DNA of 64,000 nt, taken from assembly GCF_041380015.1 (NCBI RefSeq), contig NZ_CP159978.1. One strand, written 5' to 3'. Shown one piece after another: positions 9,201 through 17,480 of the stretch. Positions within the stretch are counted from its first letter, which is position 1. Every line of letters begins with the position of its first letter. The translations under genes and the position numbers were made by a program. Source of the stretch: Buchananella felis (GTDB lineage: Bacteria; Actinomycetota; Actinomycetes; Actinomycetales; Actinomycetaceae). The notes under the pieces were generated by a model. That model saw only the letters and a program-made list of their open reading frames with translations, had not been told where the DNA came from and ran no database searches.

Positions 9201-12200
9201 GCACCGTTGGTGGTCAGGGCAACGGCGGTCTCCTTGGTCGTGGAGGAGTCCACGGCCTTGTCGGTGCCCTGGTTCGCCTTGGTCGGCACGTAGCCGGCCG
9301 GCGGGGTAACGGTCACCACATACTTCTCGCCAGCCGGGAGCAGCTCCAGGTCAGCGAACAGGTACTTGCCCTGCTCGTTCGTGGTCGTCGTGGTGACGGG
9401 GGTGCCGTCCACCTTCGACACCGGCTTGTTGTCGGTGCGGGAGATGGTCAGGGTGACGTCCTTGAGCGGCACGTCGGTGTCGTCCTGCAGACCGTCCTTG
9501 TTCTTGTCGTACCAGACGTAGTCACCCACGGACACGGACGGCTTGATGAAGCCGAAGTCCAGGGTCAGGTCAGAGGCACCGTCGGTCTTCAGCTCCTTGA
9601 CGGAGGCAGAGGTGGCGGTGGAGGAGTCAGTCTCACCAGCACCGTTGTTGGCACCCGCAGTCGTCGGGATGTAGCCCTCCGGCGCGGTGACGGTGACGGT
9701 GTACTTCTCGCCGTCGGCAAGAACAGGCAGGTTCTCGAACAGGTACTTACCACCGTTGGCGGTGATGGCCGGCGCAACGACGTAGTTGTTCACGTCGGTG
9801 ACCGGGCCGCCGTCGGGGCCGGTAAGGGTCACGGTGACGCCGTCCAGCGGACGGTCAGTGTCGTCCTGCAGGCCGTCCTTGTTGACGTCAAACCACACGT
9901 AGTCACCGACGGAGACCTTGGCGGCGCGCTTGGCGTGCCAGGCGTCGCTGTCGGTCAGCTTGTCGCCGCCGGCCACGGGGGTGGCCTCAACGGTGGCGGT
10001 GTTGTCGTGCGCCAGGGCCGTGCCCAGGGCGGGCATGGTGGCGGTGCACTGGAAGGAAGCCTTCGGGGCGAGCACCCAGCCGGCCTCGGCGGTAACAACC
10101 AGGCCGTTGGCGCCGGCAACGGCAGCCACGTCGGCGTTGTTGATGTGGCACTTGAGGTCGGTCAGGGCCGGGCCACTACCGGTGCGGTCAGAGACGACCA
10201 CGTTGTTCAGGCCGGTGTCACCGGTGTTGGTGACGGTGAACTTGACTTCCTGGGACTGGTCAGCGCGCAGCAGCAGGGCCTGGTCGGCACTGTCGCGGTC
10301 GCCAACCGGCAGAACGGCGGGCTGGCCGCCGGTCAGGTTCGGCTTGTCGCCGGTGAACTGGACGCCGTTCCAGGTGCCGTCGTACTTCTCGATGTCGATG
10401 CCGGGGGCGTCCTTGACGAAACCGAAGTCCAGGCTCAGGTCCTTGTCGCCGTCGCGCGGCAGCGGGTTGGCAAGAGCGAAACCGGTGGAGGAGTCCAGCG
10501 CCCGGTCGCCCTGACCCGCCTGGGTCGGACGGTAGCCGGCCGGCGGGGTAACAGTGACCTTGTAGGTCGCCCCCTCGGGCAGCAGCGCGAGGTCGGGGAA
10601 CAGGTACTTACCCTCGGAGTCGGTCGTGGTGGTCAGGGGGGCGTCGGTACCGTCGAACTTCTTCACCGGCTGGTTGTCAGTGCGAGACAGGGTCAGGGTG
10701 ACGTTGTTCAGCGGCTTGTCCACGGCGGGGTCGCCGCCCTGGCGGCCGTCCTTGTCGGTGTCCTCCCAGACGAAGTCTCCCACGGAAACCGAGGCCTTCT
10801 TCTTGGCGTTGTTCTCAGCGCCTACCTCGGTGACCTTGCCGCCTTCGATGGTGAATGTCGCTACGGCGGCACTTGTCCTCTCTACGGTGAGAGTAGGTTC
10901 TCCCCACTGAATGTGTCCGGGAAGAACCGGCTCGGCGAAGGTCACGTCCTCTTCCATGCGAATCTGAGTGCCTTCCGGGAAGGGCTGCGCGTTCGGGAAA
11001 TAGGTGCCAGTCTGGCCGATAGCTACCTTGAAGTCGAACGGGTTGGAGGCAGGAGCAACCCACTCGGGGTTGTCAGAGGGGTTCCATCCCTGCGGCAGGG
11101 TGTAGCCCACCTTGAACTTCACCTGGGTACCGGGAACGACCTCGCCACTAGCAGCTCCCCCGAGAGTCTTAGTGAGCTTAAAGGTGCCATAACTAGGACG
11201 CAAGTTAGCCGTCGCTCCAGCGGACTGGACGTAGCGGGTGCTAACAGTCCTCGAGAAGTTGGTACCAGTCAGGGTCACGCTGTTTTGGTACTTCAATCCC
11301 GGGTTGATCACACCGTTAGCGGAGGTCGGTGCTGTGTTGTAGCTGAGCAGGTAGAGAACGTCCTTGCTCCACTCACCAGCTTCCTTATAAATCTTGTAGG
11401 TGGCTTGGGTCCTGTCCTCGTTGTACTCGACCTCCACCCGAAACATGCCGATGTTGTCTTCCGGCGTCACCATCGGGAAGCCAGATGGCTTGGATCGCCA
11501 GTAGATGCGACGTTGGTCAATACTCGGCCTGTCTGGCGTTTTCAACGCAGCGAGGGAGACATGGTCGTGGTACTTGTGGCCCGGCCCCAACGTGTCGGTG
11601 AACACCAGCGGGTTTGGGATCTCCCCGTTCGGGAACCTGTCACGCAGCTTGTCTCCGGTCCACACGATATTCCAGCTGATCGACCTGCTGGAGGAGTTCA
11701 CGCCGTCAGAGGCCTTGGAAAGATCCTGCGGGTTAAACGAGTACACTAGCGGAGCAATGGCGACTCCCCCAGGGTTGGCTACCGCCTGCGTCACGCCGTT
11801 GAGGTCAAAGTCGGTGGTGGTCTCCTTCACCGCCTTCGTGGTGCGCGCAACGAACCAACCGGTCCCCTTAACAAAACTCTGGCCGACCGCATACTGGGCA
11901 GACAGGCCGCCATCGAAGGTGCAGGTGACAGTGCGATAGTTGCTAATGTCGCAGTTTCCCACGGAGACACCCGGAGAGACTTCAAGAGCAAAGCGGGCAG
12001 TGTCCTGCAACCGATATGCGTCAGAGATGGTAAAGCTAAAGGAGTCGCCCTCAACCGGCCTCGGCTGAGCACCCTCTGAACTCCAGGCCCAGGTGCCGTA
12101 CACCAATTCGTTGTGGCGGACCGCCCCATCCACGCCAGTATTCTGCGTGGCGTGTTTCCTTTTTATCACCATGTCGGTGACCTTGATACCCGGATGGACA

Positions 12201-12316
12201 GCCGCGTCTGCCGCACCGGTGGCCAGCTGCGTTAATCCTACGCCACCGAGCACTACGGCTCCTGCCGCACCCAGCACAGCCAGGCGGTTGCTCCACCTGC
12301 TCCGCGTTCGTTGCAT
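6293..12316 (-). CDS. Giant SdrD-B repeat cell-wall adhesin with LAKTG anchor
   Basis: A 2007-residue surface protein. It starts with a signal peptide (residues 1 to about 39), then a roughly 450-residue N-terminal region of likely Ig-like adhesive folds. From about residue 505 it has nine SdrD-B modules, each opening with VGDYVW(F/Y)D and a calcium-loop pattern such as DKNKDGLQD. Two DUF11-like segments (each starting IDIEKYDG) interrupt the series. The C-terminus has LAKTG, a hydrophobic helix and RRKKS, the sorting signal for sortase anchoring to peptidoglycan. Modules are about 126 residues (about 380 bp) apart and very similar at DNA level, so copy-number change by recombination is likely. 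GGGAGA precedes the ATG. It probably mediates host or cell-cell attachment; the ligand is unknown. Confidence 0.93.
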   Translation of the reverse strand: MQRTRSRWSNRLAVLGAAGAVVLGGVGLTQLATGAADAAVHPGIKVTDMVIKRKHATQNTGVDGAVRHNELVYGTWAWSSEGAQPRPVEGDSFSFTISDAYRLQDTARFALEVSPGVSVGNCDISNYRTVTCTFDGGLSAQYAVGQSFVKGTGWFVARTTKAVKETTTDFDLNGVTQAVANPGGVAIAPLVYSFNPQDLSKASDGVNSSSRSISWNIVWTGDKLRDRFPNGEIPNPLVFTDTLGPGHKYHDHVSLAALKTPDRPSIDQRRIYWRSKPSGFPMVTPEDNIGMFRVEVEYNEDRTQATYKIYKEAGEWSKDVLYLLSYNTAPTSANGVINPGLKYQNSVTLTGTNFSRTVSTRYVQSAGATANLRPSYGTFKLTKTLGGAASGEVVPGTQVKFKVGYTLPQGWNPSDNPEWVAPASNPFDFKVAIGQTGTYFPNAQPFPEGTQIRMEEDVTFAEPVLPGHIQWGEPTLTVERTSAAVATFTIEGGKVTEVGAENNAKKKASVSVGDFVWEDTDKDGRQGGDPAVDKPLNNVTLTLSRTDNQPVKKFDGTDAPLTTTTDSEGKYLFPDLALLPEGATYKVTVTPPAGYRPTQAGQGDRALDSSTGFALANPLPRDGDKDLSLDFGFVKDAPGIDIEKYDGTWNGVQFTGDKPNLTGGQPAVLPVGDRDSADQALLLRADQSQEVKFTVTNTGDTGLNNVVVSDRTGSGPALTDLKCHINNADVAAVAGANGLVVTAEAGWVLAPKASFQCTATMPALGTALAHDNTATVEATPVAGGDKLTDSDAWHAKRAAKVSVGDYVWFDVNKDGLQDDTDRPLDGVTVTLTGPDGGPVTDVNNYVVAPAITANGGKYLFENLPVLADGEKYTVTVTAPEGYIPTTAGANNGAGETDSSTATSASVKELKTDGASDLTLDFGFIKPSVSVGDYVWYDKNKDGLQDDTDVPLKDVTLTISRTDNKPVSKVDGTPVTTTTTNEQGKYLFADLELLPAGEKYVVTVTPPAGYVPTKANQGTDKAVDSSTTKETAVALTTNGASDLTLDFGFIKPSVSVGDYVWFDANKDGLQDASDVPLQGVTLALSRTDDQPAKKIDGTAVTTTTTNEQGKYLFADLEVLPQDVFYKVTVTDPANYQPTTAGAGSDRAKDSSTTVATAGALPNDGDKDLSLDFGFVKKPTGIDIEKYDGAWSGVVFDQAGNAELVDGQPKVLPAGDRDTEDVALVLSGLAAQPVKFTVTNTGKGELNNVKVSDTTIVGPALTDFKCRIDGADVVAVDGVVSAPAAWVFAPKASFECTATLAAMTDAAKHANTARVEATPVAGGDKLTDSDNWHAKRGKVSVGDYVWYDANKDGLQDASDVALEDVTLTLSRTDGKPAKKVDGSVVTTTTTDATGKYLFADLEILPAGAKYVVTVTNPRGFVPTTPGAGSDRAKDSSTGSETAVVLPNDGDKDLSLDFGFVKAKVSVGDYVWFDANKDGLQDDDEKGIKDVVLTISRTDGKPVKDADGNPVTTTTTDASGMYLFKDLEMLPAGEKYVVTVTDPAGYVPTKAEAGSDRAKDSSTGSATAQELTSDGAKDLTLDFGFFFPEVSVGDYVWYDVNKDGLQDATDVPLKDVTLTISRSDGKPVNNADHTARTELTTTTDEHGKYAFTGLEVLTGEVKYIVTVTAPFGYVPTKAGMNNGAGSDDSSTQTSASVADLSTDGANDPTLDFGFIKAKVSVGDYVWFDKNKDGLQDTGEPGIKDVTLTLTGPDGKSVTDVNGNPVGPVKTDEHGKYLFENLPVLPKDQSYTVTVSDPAGYLPTKAGTNNGQGANDSSTTTSVSLADLSTDGASDLTLDFGYYKPSVTVGDYVFEDLNDNGIQDNTDKPIAGVTLKITGPDGKDVTDVNGNPVGPVKTDENGKYLFDNLPVLKDNQSYTVTITPPAGYQPAKTGQGTRETDSSTDKATTIGLTKDGDKDLSLDFGFKKPTTKGGKGGKLAKTGTNALTLAPYALTLLAAGGTLLLLRRKKS

Positions 12317-12514
12317 ATGTTCTCCCGTTTTCTTGATTCTGTTGCCTGTATTCGGGCAGCACTCGTTGCCTGCAGAATGCAGACGACTCGCGCCAGGCTA
12401 ACGACCCCACGCCGCCTATAGGAACTAACGAGTCGATAGGCACCAAAAATAGGGGCGCGCGGCCCCCGCGCAGGTAATCCCGCAGCCCGTGTGCGGGCTG
12501 CGAGCGAACAGAAA

Positions 12515-12544
12515 ACGGGCGGAGAGCGCCAGCTCTCCGCCCGT
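12515..12544 (-). terminator. Terminator of tRNA-Ala
   Basis: A perfect 13-bp stem (12515-12527 with 12532-12544) with a 4-nt loop lies eight bases beyond the tRNA 3' end. It is followed on the minus strand by TTTTC. A second hairpin (12481-12502) lies further on, then about 160 bases of leader before the adhesin start with nothing else recognised. Confidence 0.85.
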
Positions 12545-12552
12545 ATTTCTGT

Positions 12553-12628
12553 TGGTGGAGCTAGGGGGATTCGAACCCCCGACCTTCTCATTGCGAACGA
12601 GACGCGCTACCAACTGCGCCATAGCCCC
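12553..12628 (-). tRNA. tRNA-Ala (anticodon CGC)
   Basis: A complete cloverleaf. The acceptor stem GGGGCTA/TAGCTCC includes the G3:U70 pair that marks alanine tRNA. The anticodon loop is TTCGCAA (anticodon CGC, reading GCG), the T loop is GGTTCGAATCC, and the discriminator base is A. The CCA end is encoded (12553-12555). Confidence 0.95.
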
Positions 12629-12730
12629 TCACACCCAAGGTGCTTGGCAATGGTAGCAAGCCCATTGACGGATGTAAAAACCGGGTGGGCGTGGCGCCCG
12701 CCACGCCCACCCGGGCATCAGCCTTCCGGG

Positions 12731-14041
12731 TCAGCCCACTGCCCGGCGACGCTCCAGCACGTTCTCGATCATCTGCGCGGTTTCCGCTTCCAGCCTGGCG
12801 GCCCCGTTCAGGGTGCGCTCGACCTCGCGCAGGTCAGCCGCCGTCACCGGGGTGCCCTCGTGGCGCGCCGAGCGCTGCGTGGGTGCGGCCGCCTCGTACG
12901 GGTTGGCCACGCGGCGGGTCAGGCGCGGCTGGCGCGCGTAGGTGGGCTCGGGGACCGGGCGGGGGGTCCAGCCCCGCTTGGCGGGACGCGTCCCGCCCCG
13001 CGCAGCCCGGGACGCAGCCTGCTTGACCCCCTCGACGGGAACCTGCGCGGCCTCAGCGGCCTTCGCGGCCTCCGGCGCGGCAGGCGCCTCGGCCACCCCT
13101 GCGGCAGCCCCCTCGGCCACCCCTGCGGCAGCCTCCTGAGCCGCCCCCGCAGCAGCCGACGTGGCCGCGATTTCGCCCGCAGCCTCGCCGTCCACGGACT
13201 CGACCACCTCACCGGTGCCCGCAGCCTGAGCAGCTTCGGCGTGCGCGGTGATCGCGCCCACCGTCTCGTCCTGATCGGCGTCGAAACCGGGGGCTTCCAC
13301 CAGGGACTCGCTGCCGCCGGCCACCGCGCGCGCCTGCGCCGGCAGCACCAGTCGTCCGGCCGCACCGCCGGCAGCACCAGCACCGCCGGCAGCACCAGCA
13401 CCGCCCGTAGCACCGACACCGCCGGCAGAACCGTTCGCCTTCGCGGCGGCGGACACCGGCACGCGCACGGTTCCGCGCGGGGAGGTGATCACCCCGGCCT
13501 CCTGGCGCGCCTGGGCGATCTCCGCGCGCAGGTCCTTGTCTTCCTCGACCCACCGGTCGGTGAGCTGGCGGGCGGCGACCACGCTGAAGGCGGCCACGAC
13601 CGCGCTGGCGGCGGCGCTCCACCACGGCCAGGTGGTGAGCGCGGAGGCGATCACGCTGCCGACCAGCGCCACTGCGGCGACCAGGAACACGTAGCGGTAG
13701 GCGGCGGCCCAGCGGTTGACGCTGGCCACCCGCGCACTGCGCTGCGCCACGAGTTCCTCGAACGCGGCCAGCTTCTCAGCCCGACGCTTGTCGACAATCG
13801 CGGGACGCTTCATTCCGGTTCCTTTCGCGCCGACTGGAAGCAACTGGGGGCGGTGGGTCTGGAGGGGGTCAGCCACCACCGGGCGGGTAGAACGCTGCGT
13901 GGCCAGCACGCGAATTCCGCCGCTGAACCTGTCTTCCGTCCGGGATTGGGCCTCGCGGTTCTTGCTTTTCAGCAGCGCGGGAAGCACGAACGCGGCGACC
14001 ACGATCGCCACCACCAGCATCCCGAACACGTGAGGGTCCAC
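12731..14041 (-). CDS. SepX/GlpR-like divisome membrane protein
   Basis: A 436-residue membrane protein. One transmembrane helix is at residues 7-24 and a pair at about 115-137 and 140-160. A long Ala/Gly/Glu-rich disordered cytoplasmic tail and a helical C-terminus (LREVERTLNGAARLEAETAQ) follow. Topology and position directly after galU, the MoeA-like gene and rimJ match SepX of Streptomyces and GlpR of Corynebacterium, which link FtsZ/Wag31-dependent growth and division to the gephyrin-like protein Glp. The start is GTG at 14041; an in-frame stop lies four codons upstream and there is no clear ribosome site. Tail repeats such as GAGAAGGAGAAGG suggest slippage-prone DNA. The assignment rests on topology and synteny rather than a strong motif. 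Confidence 0.75.
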   Translation of the reverse strand: MDPHVFGMLVVAIVVAAFVLPALLKSKNREAQSRTEDRFSGGIRVLATQRSTRPVVADPLQTHRPQLLPVGAKGTGMKRPAIVDKRRAEKLAAFEELVAQRSARVASVNRWAAAYRYVFLVAAVALVGSVIASALTTWPWWSAAASAVVAAFSVVAARQLTDRWVEEDKDLRAEIAQARQEAGVITSPRGTVRVPVSAAAKANGSAGGVGATGGAGAAGGAGAAGGAAGRLVLPAQARAVAGGSESLVEAPGFDADQDETVGAITAHAEAAQAAGTGEVVESVDGEAAGEIAATSAAAGAAQEAAAGVAEGAAAGVAEAPAAPEAAKAAEAAQVPVEGVKQAASRAARGGTRPAKRGWTPRPVPEPTYARQPRLTRRVANPYEAAAPTQRSARHEGTPVTAADLREVERTLNGAARLEAETAQMIENVLERRRAVG

Positions 14042-14145
14042 GTGCGTAACTTAAGCCGCGCGTGGCCTTGGAATCGGCAGGCCGGGCGGCGTGTTCGCAA
14101 ACCGACCTTTCCGCCTCGCGTCGCGCCGCCCCTGCGGGGCCCCTT

Positions 14146-14290
14146 GGTGGCCGACGTTCCGCCCACCCCGCACCCCACAAGGCACCGCCCGCTTTGTCAC
14201 CGCCCGGGTGGCCGACGTTCCGCCCGCCCCGCACCCCACAAGGCACCACCCGCTTTGTCACCGCCCGGGTGGCCGACGTTCCGCCCACCG
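14146..14290. repeat. 61-bp tandem repeat upstream of sepX/glpR
   Basis: GGTGGCCGACGTTCCGCCC begins at 14146, 14207 and 14268, giving a 61-bp period and about 2.3 copies. Each unit also holds the CACCCCACAAGGCACC and GCTTTGTCACCGCCCG segments. It fills most of the 345-base gap between rimJ and the sepX/glpR-like gene. The unit core, GCCGACGTTCC, resembles the dispersed GACGACGYTGCC motif. Confidence 0.85.
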
Positions 14291-14386
14291 CCCCCAGTAC
14301 TTCCCCCGGATTCCGCAGCGCGGCGGCTCTTTCCTGCCCGCCCCGGCCCGGTGGCCGTTGCGCGAGCCGGCAGGCAGGCACGCGGG

Positions 14387-15166
14387 CTAGAGCCTGGGGC
14401 CCGACCGGTGCCGGGCGGCCGCCTCCAGGCGCCCAACTAGCCCGCCCTCGTCCAGTTCCTCGGCGGTGATAGCGAAGCTGCGGTGGTCCGCCCAGGCGCC
14501 GTCGATGTGCAGGAAGCCGCGCCGCTCGCCCTCGTAGCGCAGCCCCAGCTTGGCGGGCACGCGCAGGCTGGGGGCGTTCTCCGGGCGGATGTTGATCTCC
14601 ACCCGGTGCAGCCCGCCGTGCAGCAGCAGGAAGTCGATGCTCATCGCCACCGCTAGCGGCATCACCCCGCGTCCGGCCACTGCCTGGTCCACCCAGTAGC
14701 CCAGCGGGGTGGACAGCCCGGCCCCCCACTGCACGGCCCCCACGCTGATCTGGCCCACCAGCGCGCCGTCCAGTTCGATGGCGAACGTGAAGTTCTCTCC
14801 TCGCCGCGCCTGGCGCGCCAGCTCGCGCCGCCAGGATTGAAAACCCTGCGAGATCGCTCTCTGCCCGGGCGGGGGAGTCGGCTCCCACGGGGCCAGCCAG
14901 TCGCGGTTCTCCCAGCGCAGCCGGTGCCACTGCCCCTCGTCGGAGCGGCGCAGCGGCCGCAGCGCCAGTACCTCGCCGGGCAGCTCCGCCCCCACCGCGT
15001 CCCGGTAGTCGAGCGAGGAGGGGCCGGCGGCAACGTCGTCCACTCCCCCGGCCTCGCCCGCAGGGGGCCGCAACAGGCCGCGAGCGCACAGGTCGAACTC
15101 GATCAGCTCCACGGGCCAGGGCACGGCGCTGCGGCCGGGCACGCCAAACAGGCGGCGAATCTCCAT
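14387..15166 (-). CDS. rimJ: RimJ/RimL-type GNAT N-acetyltransferase
   Basis: A 259-residue acetyl-CoA-dependent acetyltransferase of the ribosomal-protein-alanine type. The GNAT core starts near residue 65 (LALRPLRRSDEGQWHRLRWENRDWL). The acetyl-CoA loop is the VAGRGVMPLA segment, followed by HRVEINIRPENAPSLRVPAKLGLRYEGERRG, which is typical of RimJ. It begins 10 bases after the MoeA-like gene and sits in the conserved actinobacterial galU-glp-rimJ-sepX order. Its substrate could be a ribosomal protein or another N-terminus. Confidence 0.9.
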   Translation of the reverse strand: MEIRRLFGVPGRSAVPWPVELIEFDLCARGLLRPPAGEAGGVDDVAAGPSSLDYRDAVGAELPGEVLALRPLRRSDEGQWHRLRWENRDWLAPWEPTPPPGQRAISQGFQSWRRELARQARRGENFTFAIELDGALVGQISVGAVQWGAGLSTPLGYWVDQAVAGRGVMPLAVAMSIDFLLLHGGLHRVEINIRPENAPSLRVPAKLGLRYEGERRGFLHIDGAWADHRSFAITAEELDEGGLVGRLEAAARHRSGPRL

Positions 15167-15176
15167 GCGGACGGGC

Positions 15177-16391
15177 CTAAGCGTCGTCCAGCACGAAGCA
15201 GGGCAGGCGGTCCCCGGCGCGCACCACGGTCTTGCTCTCGGGAACCACGGCCAGGGCGTTGGAGCGGGCCAGGGCGCTGATCAGGCGCGCGCCGGGCTCG
15301 CCCTGCGGCTCTGCCAGGTAGCCGGCCGTGGGGTCACCGGTCAGGCGCACCCGCACGAACTCCATCTTCCCGGCCGGGGAGTTCCAGCCGCGCGTCACCC
15401 TGCCGGTGACCGTGGGGCGGTAGAGCTCGGCCCAACCCGCCATCTTGCGCAGCGCCGGGCGCACGAACACCTCGAAAGCGATCTGGGCGGCCACCGGGTC
15501 GCCCGGCAGCGCGAACAGGGCGGTCTCCCCGATGGTGCCGATGCCGATCTGGCGGCACGGGTCCATCGCCACGAAGTCGAAGCGCACCGTCCCCAGGGGG
15601 CTGAGCACGTCCTTGACCGTGTCCCCCTCGCCGTAGGACAGACCACCGGTGGTGACCACCAGGTCCGCCCGCACCAGCTGGTCGCGCAGCAGGTCCATCA
15701 GGTTGCCGCGCTCGTCCGGCACCGCGCTCACCCTGAAGGTCTCCGCCCCCGCGTCCCGGGCGGCGGTGGAAAGGGCGTGCACGTTGGCGTCAAACACCTT
15801 GCCGGGCACCGCCGGCCGGCCCGGCTCCATCAGCTCATCGCCGATGGAGACGATCACCACACGCGGGCGCGGGTGCACCGAGACGCGCAGGCGGCCCACG
15901 CCGGCCAGCAGCGCCACCTGGCGCCCGCCCACCCGCTCACCGGCCGCCAACACGACCGAACCGGCCTCCACGTCCTGCGCCCGGGGGCGCACGTTCTCCC
16001 CCGCGCGCACTGCGGCCTTGACCTGTACGCGCACCTGACCACGATCGGTTGCCTCCACCGGCACCACGGCGTTCGCGCCCGCAGGCATCGGGGCGCCCGA
16101 CGCGATCGCCACCGCGCCTCCCCGCACCAAGCGGACGTGCTCCACCGAACCGGCCAGCACCGTGGAGAGCACCTTCAACTCCACCGGGGTGGCGCTAGAG
16201 GCACCCGCCACGTCCTCCGCGCGCACCGCGAAGCCGTCCAGGCCCGCCGAGTCCGCGAAGGGCAGGTCGAAGGGAGCCACCACGTCCTCGGCGAGGATGC
16301 AGCCCACCGCCTCCGGCAACGCCACGTCCAGCGGAGGCTGCGGGGCGCAGACCTCCAGGGAGGCACCGATCAGGTCAGCGACGCTCTTCAC
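15177..16391 (-). CDS. Gephyrin-like MoeA homologue (Glp-type)
   Basis: A 404-residue MoeA/gephyrin-fold protein with N-terminal MoeA domains, a central molybdopterin-binding domain (residues about 170-320) and a C-terminal domain. SAGLDGFAV and GGLSYGEGDTVKDVL correspond to the aspartate-bearing MoeA motifs. The usual PGKP segment is degenerate (MDPCRQIGIG). No other molybdenum-cofactor gene is present, whereas galU, rimJ and a SepX/GlpR-like gene flank it. That context matches Glp of Corynebacterium, a gephyrin-like division protein, better than cofactor synthesis. Its start overlaps the galU stop by four bases. A role in cofactor insertion cannot be excluded from sequence alone. Confidence 0.85.
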   Translation of the reverse strand: MKSVADLIGASLEVCAPQPPLDVALPEAVGCILAEDVVAPFDLPFADSAGLDGFAVRAEDVAGASSATPVELKVLSTVLAGSVEHVRLVRGGAVAIASGAPMPAGANAVVPVEATDRGQVRVQVKAAVRAGENVRPRAQDVEAGSVVLAAGERVGGRQVALLAGVGRLRVSVHPRPRVVIVSIGDELMEPGRPAVPGKVFDANVHALSTAARDAGAETFRVSAVPDERGNLMDLLRDQLVRADLVVTTGGLSYGEGDTVKDVLSPLGTVRFDFVAMDPCRQIGIGTIGETALFALPGDPVAAQIAFEVFVRPALRKMAGWAELYRPTVTGRVTRGWNSPAGKMEFVRVRLTGDPTAGYLAEPQGEPGARLISALARSNALAVVPESKTVVRAGDRLPCFVLDDA

Positions 16392-17410
16392 CCATTCACC
16401 TCCGGGGCCACGCCGGCGGCGTCACCCACAGCAGTGGTCGCGGCGGCGGGGGGAACGTCGTCCCCCTTCTCCCCACCCGGAAGCGCGGGCACGAACTCAC
16501 GCAGCCAAGCCACGAATTCCTCGCCCAGGTCGGCGCGGCGGGCGGCCAGCTGCACGGTGGCCTTGACGAAACCCAGCTTGTCGCCGGTGTCGTAGCGCAG
16601 GCCCTCGAAGATCACGCCGTGCACGCCACCGCCCTGCTCGGCGGGCACGTCGATCAGCTTCGCGATCGCGTCCGTCAGCTGGATCTCGCCGCCGTGGCCC
16701 GGCGGGAGGGTTTCCAGGATGTCGAACACGGCCGGGTCCAGCACGAAGCGACCCACGGAGGCCAGCAGGGAGGGGGCCTCGTCCGGCTTGGGCTTCTCCA
16801 CCAGCTCGGTCACCCGCATCACGCGGCCCTCCAGGCCATCCGGGGCGTTGGGGGCCTCGAACACGGCCGCCGAGCCGTACAGGGAGATCTCCTGGCGGGT
16901 CACCGGCATCAGGCAGAGCACCGAGCCGCCCAGTTCCTCGCGGACGCGGATCATCTCTCGCAGGATCACCTCGTCCTCATCCATCAGGTCATCGCCCAGC
17001 AGCACCGCGAACGGGTTGTCGCCAACGTGGTGGCGGCCCTGCAGCACGGCGTGGCCCAGGCCCAACGGGTCGCCCTGGCGCACCGAGTGCAGGCGCGGCA
17101 GGCCGTCCGGGGAGAACTCTCGCCCGCTCAGGCGTTCGTTCGGGTCCATCGGGGTCTCCAGCGGGCGGTCGCCGGTGGTGTCAAAGTGGTCCTCGATGGA
17201 GTGCTTGCCGCGCCCGGTCACCAGGATCGCGTCCTCGATGCCGGAACGCCCGGCCTCACGCAGGACGTACTCGATTGCGGGCCGGTCCACTACCGGCAAC
17301 ATCTCCTTGGGTACTGCTCGGGTGGCAGGCAAGAAACGGGTGCCTCGACCGGCCACGGGGACGATTGCGTGAGTCACGCGGGACTTAGCGAAGGTCGGCT
17401 GAGAAGTCAT
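16388..17410 (-). CDS. galU: UTP-glucose-1-phosphate uridylyltransferase
   Basis: A 340-residue enzyme that makes UDP-glucose from UTP and glucose-1-phosphate for cell-envelope glycans. The nucleotidyltransferase motif AGRGTRFLPATRAVPKEMLP is at residues 19-38; VLLGDD and VEKPKP follow in order. I chose the ATG at 17410 as the natural N-terminus; the longer open frame runs into the divergent gene. A Gly/Ala/Pro-rich tail of about 25 residues (GEKGDDVPPAAATTAV) extends past the usual end and is encoded by the dispersed GACGAC motif. It is the first gene of the galU-glp-rimJ unit. Confidence 0.93.
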   Translation of the reverse strand: MTSQPTFAKSRVTHAIVPVAGRGTRFLPATRAVPKEMLPVVDRPAIEYVLREAGRSGIEDAILVTGRGKHSIEDHFDTTGDRPLETPMDPNERLSGREFSPDGLPRLHSVRQGDPLGLGHAVLQGRHHVGDNPFAVLLGDDLMDEDEVILREMIRVREELGGSVLCLMPVTRQEISLYGSAAVFEAPNAPDGLEGRVMRVTELVEKPKPDEAPSLLASVGRFVLDPAVFDILETLPPGHGGEIQLTDAIAKLIDVPAEQGGGVHGVIFEGLRYDTGDKLGFVKATVQLAARRADLGEEFVAWLREFVPALPGGEKGDDVPPAAATTAVGDAAGVAPEVNG

Positions 17411-17480
17411 GGAAATTAGCGTACTGAGAAATCCCCGCCTGTCAGGCGCTCCCCGCCGAGCAAACTGGGAAACTTCAAGC

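Noticed and set aside
7007..11749. A 1580-residue open frame on the plus strand opposite the adhesin
   Set aside because: It is antisense to the SdrD-B repeats and its composition is Val/Gly/His/Gln-rich, as expected for a shadow of repetitive codons. No ribosome site or domain was recognised.
12491..14440. A 649-residue plus-strand open frame opposite the SepX/GlpR-like gene
   Set aside because: It crosses the tRNA-Ala gene and is the reverse-strand shadow of a GC-rich Ala-coding tail.
15177..16391. Molybdenum-cofactor biosynthesis role as the sole call
   Set aside because: No other cofactor gene is present and the PGKP motif is degenerate; division context fits better, so only the Glp-type call is made.
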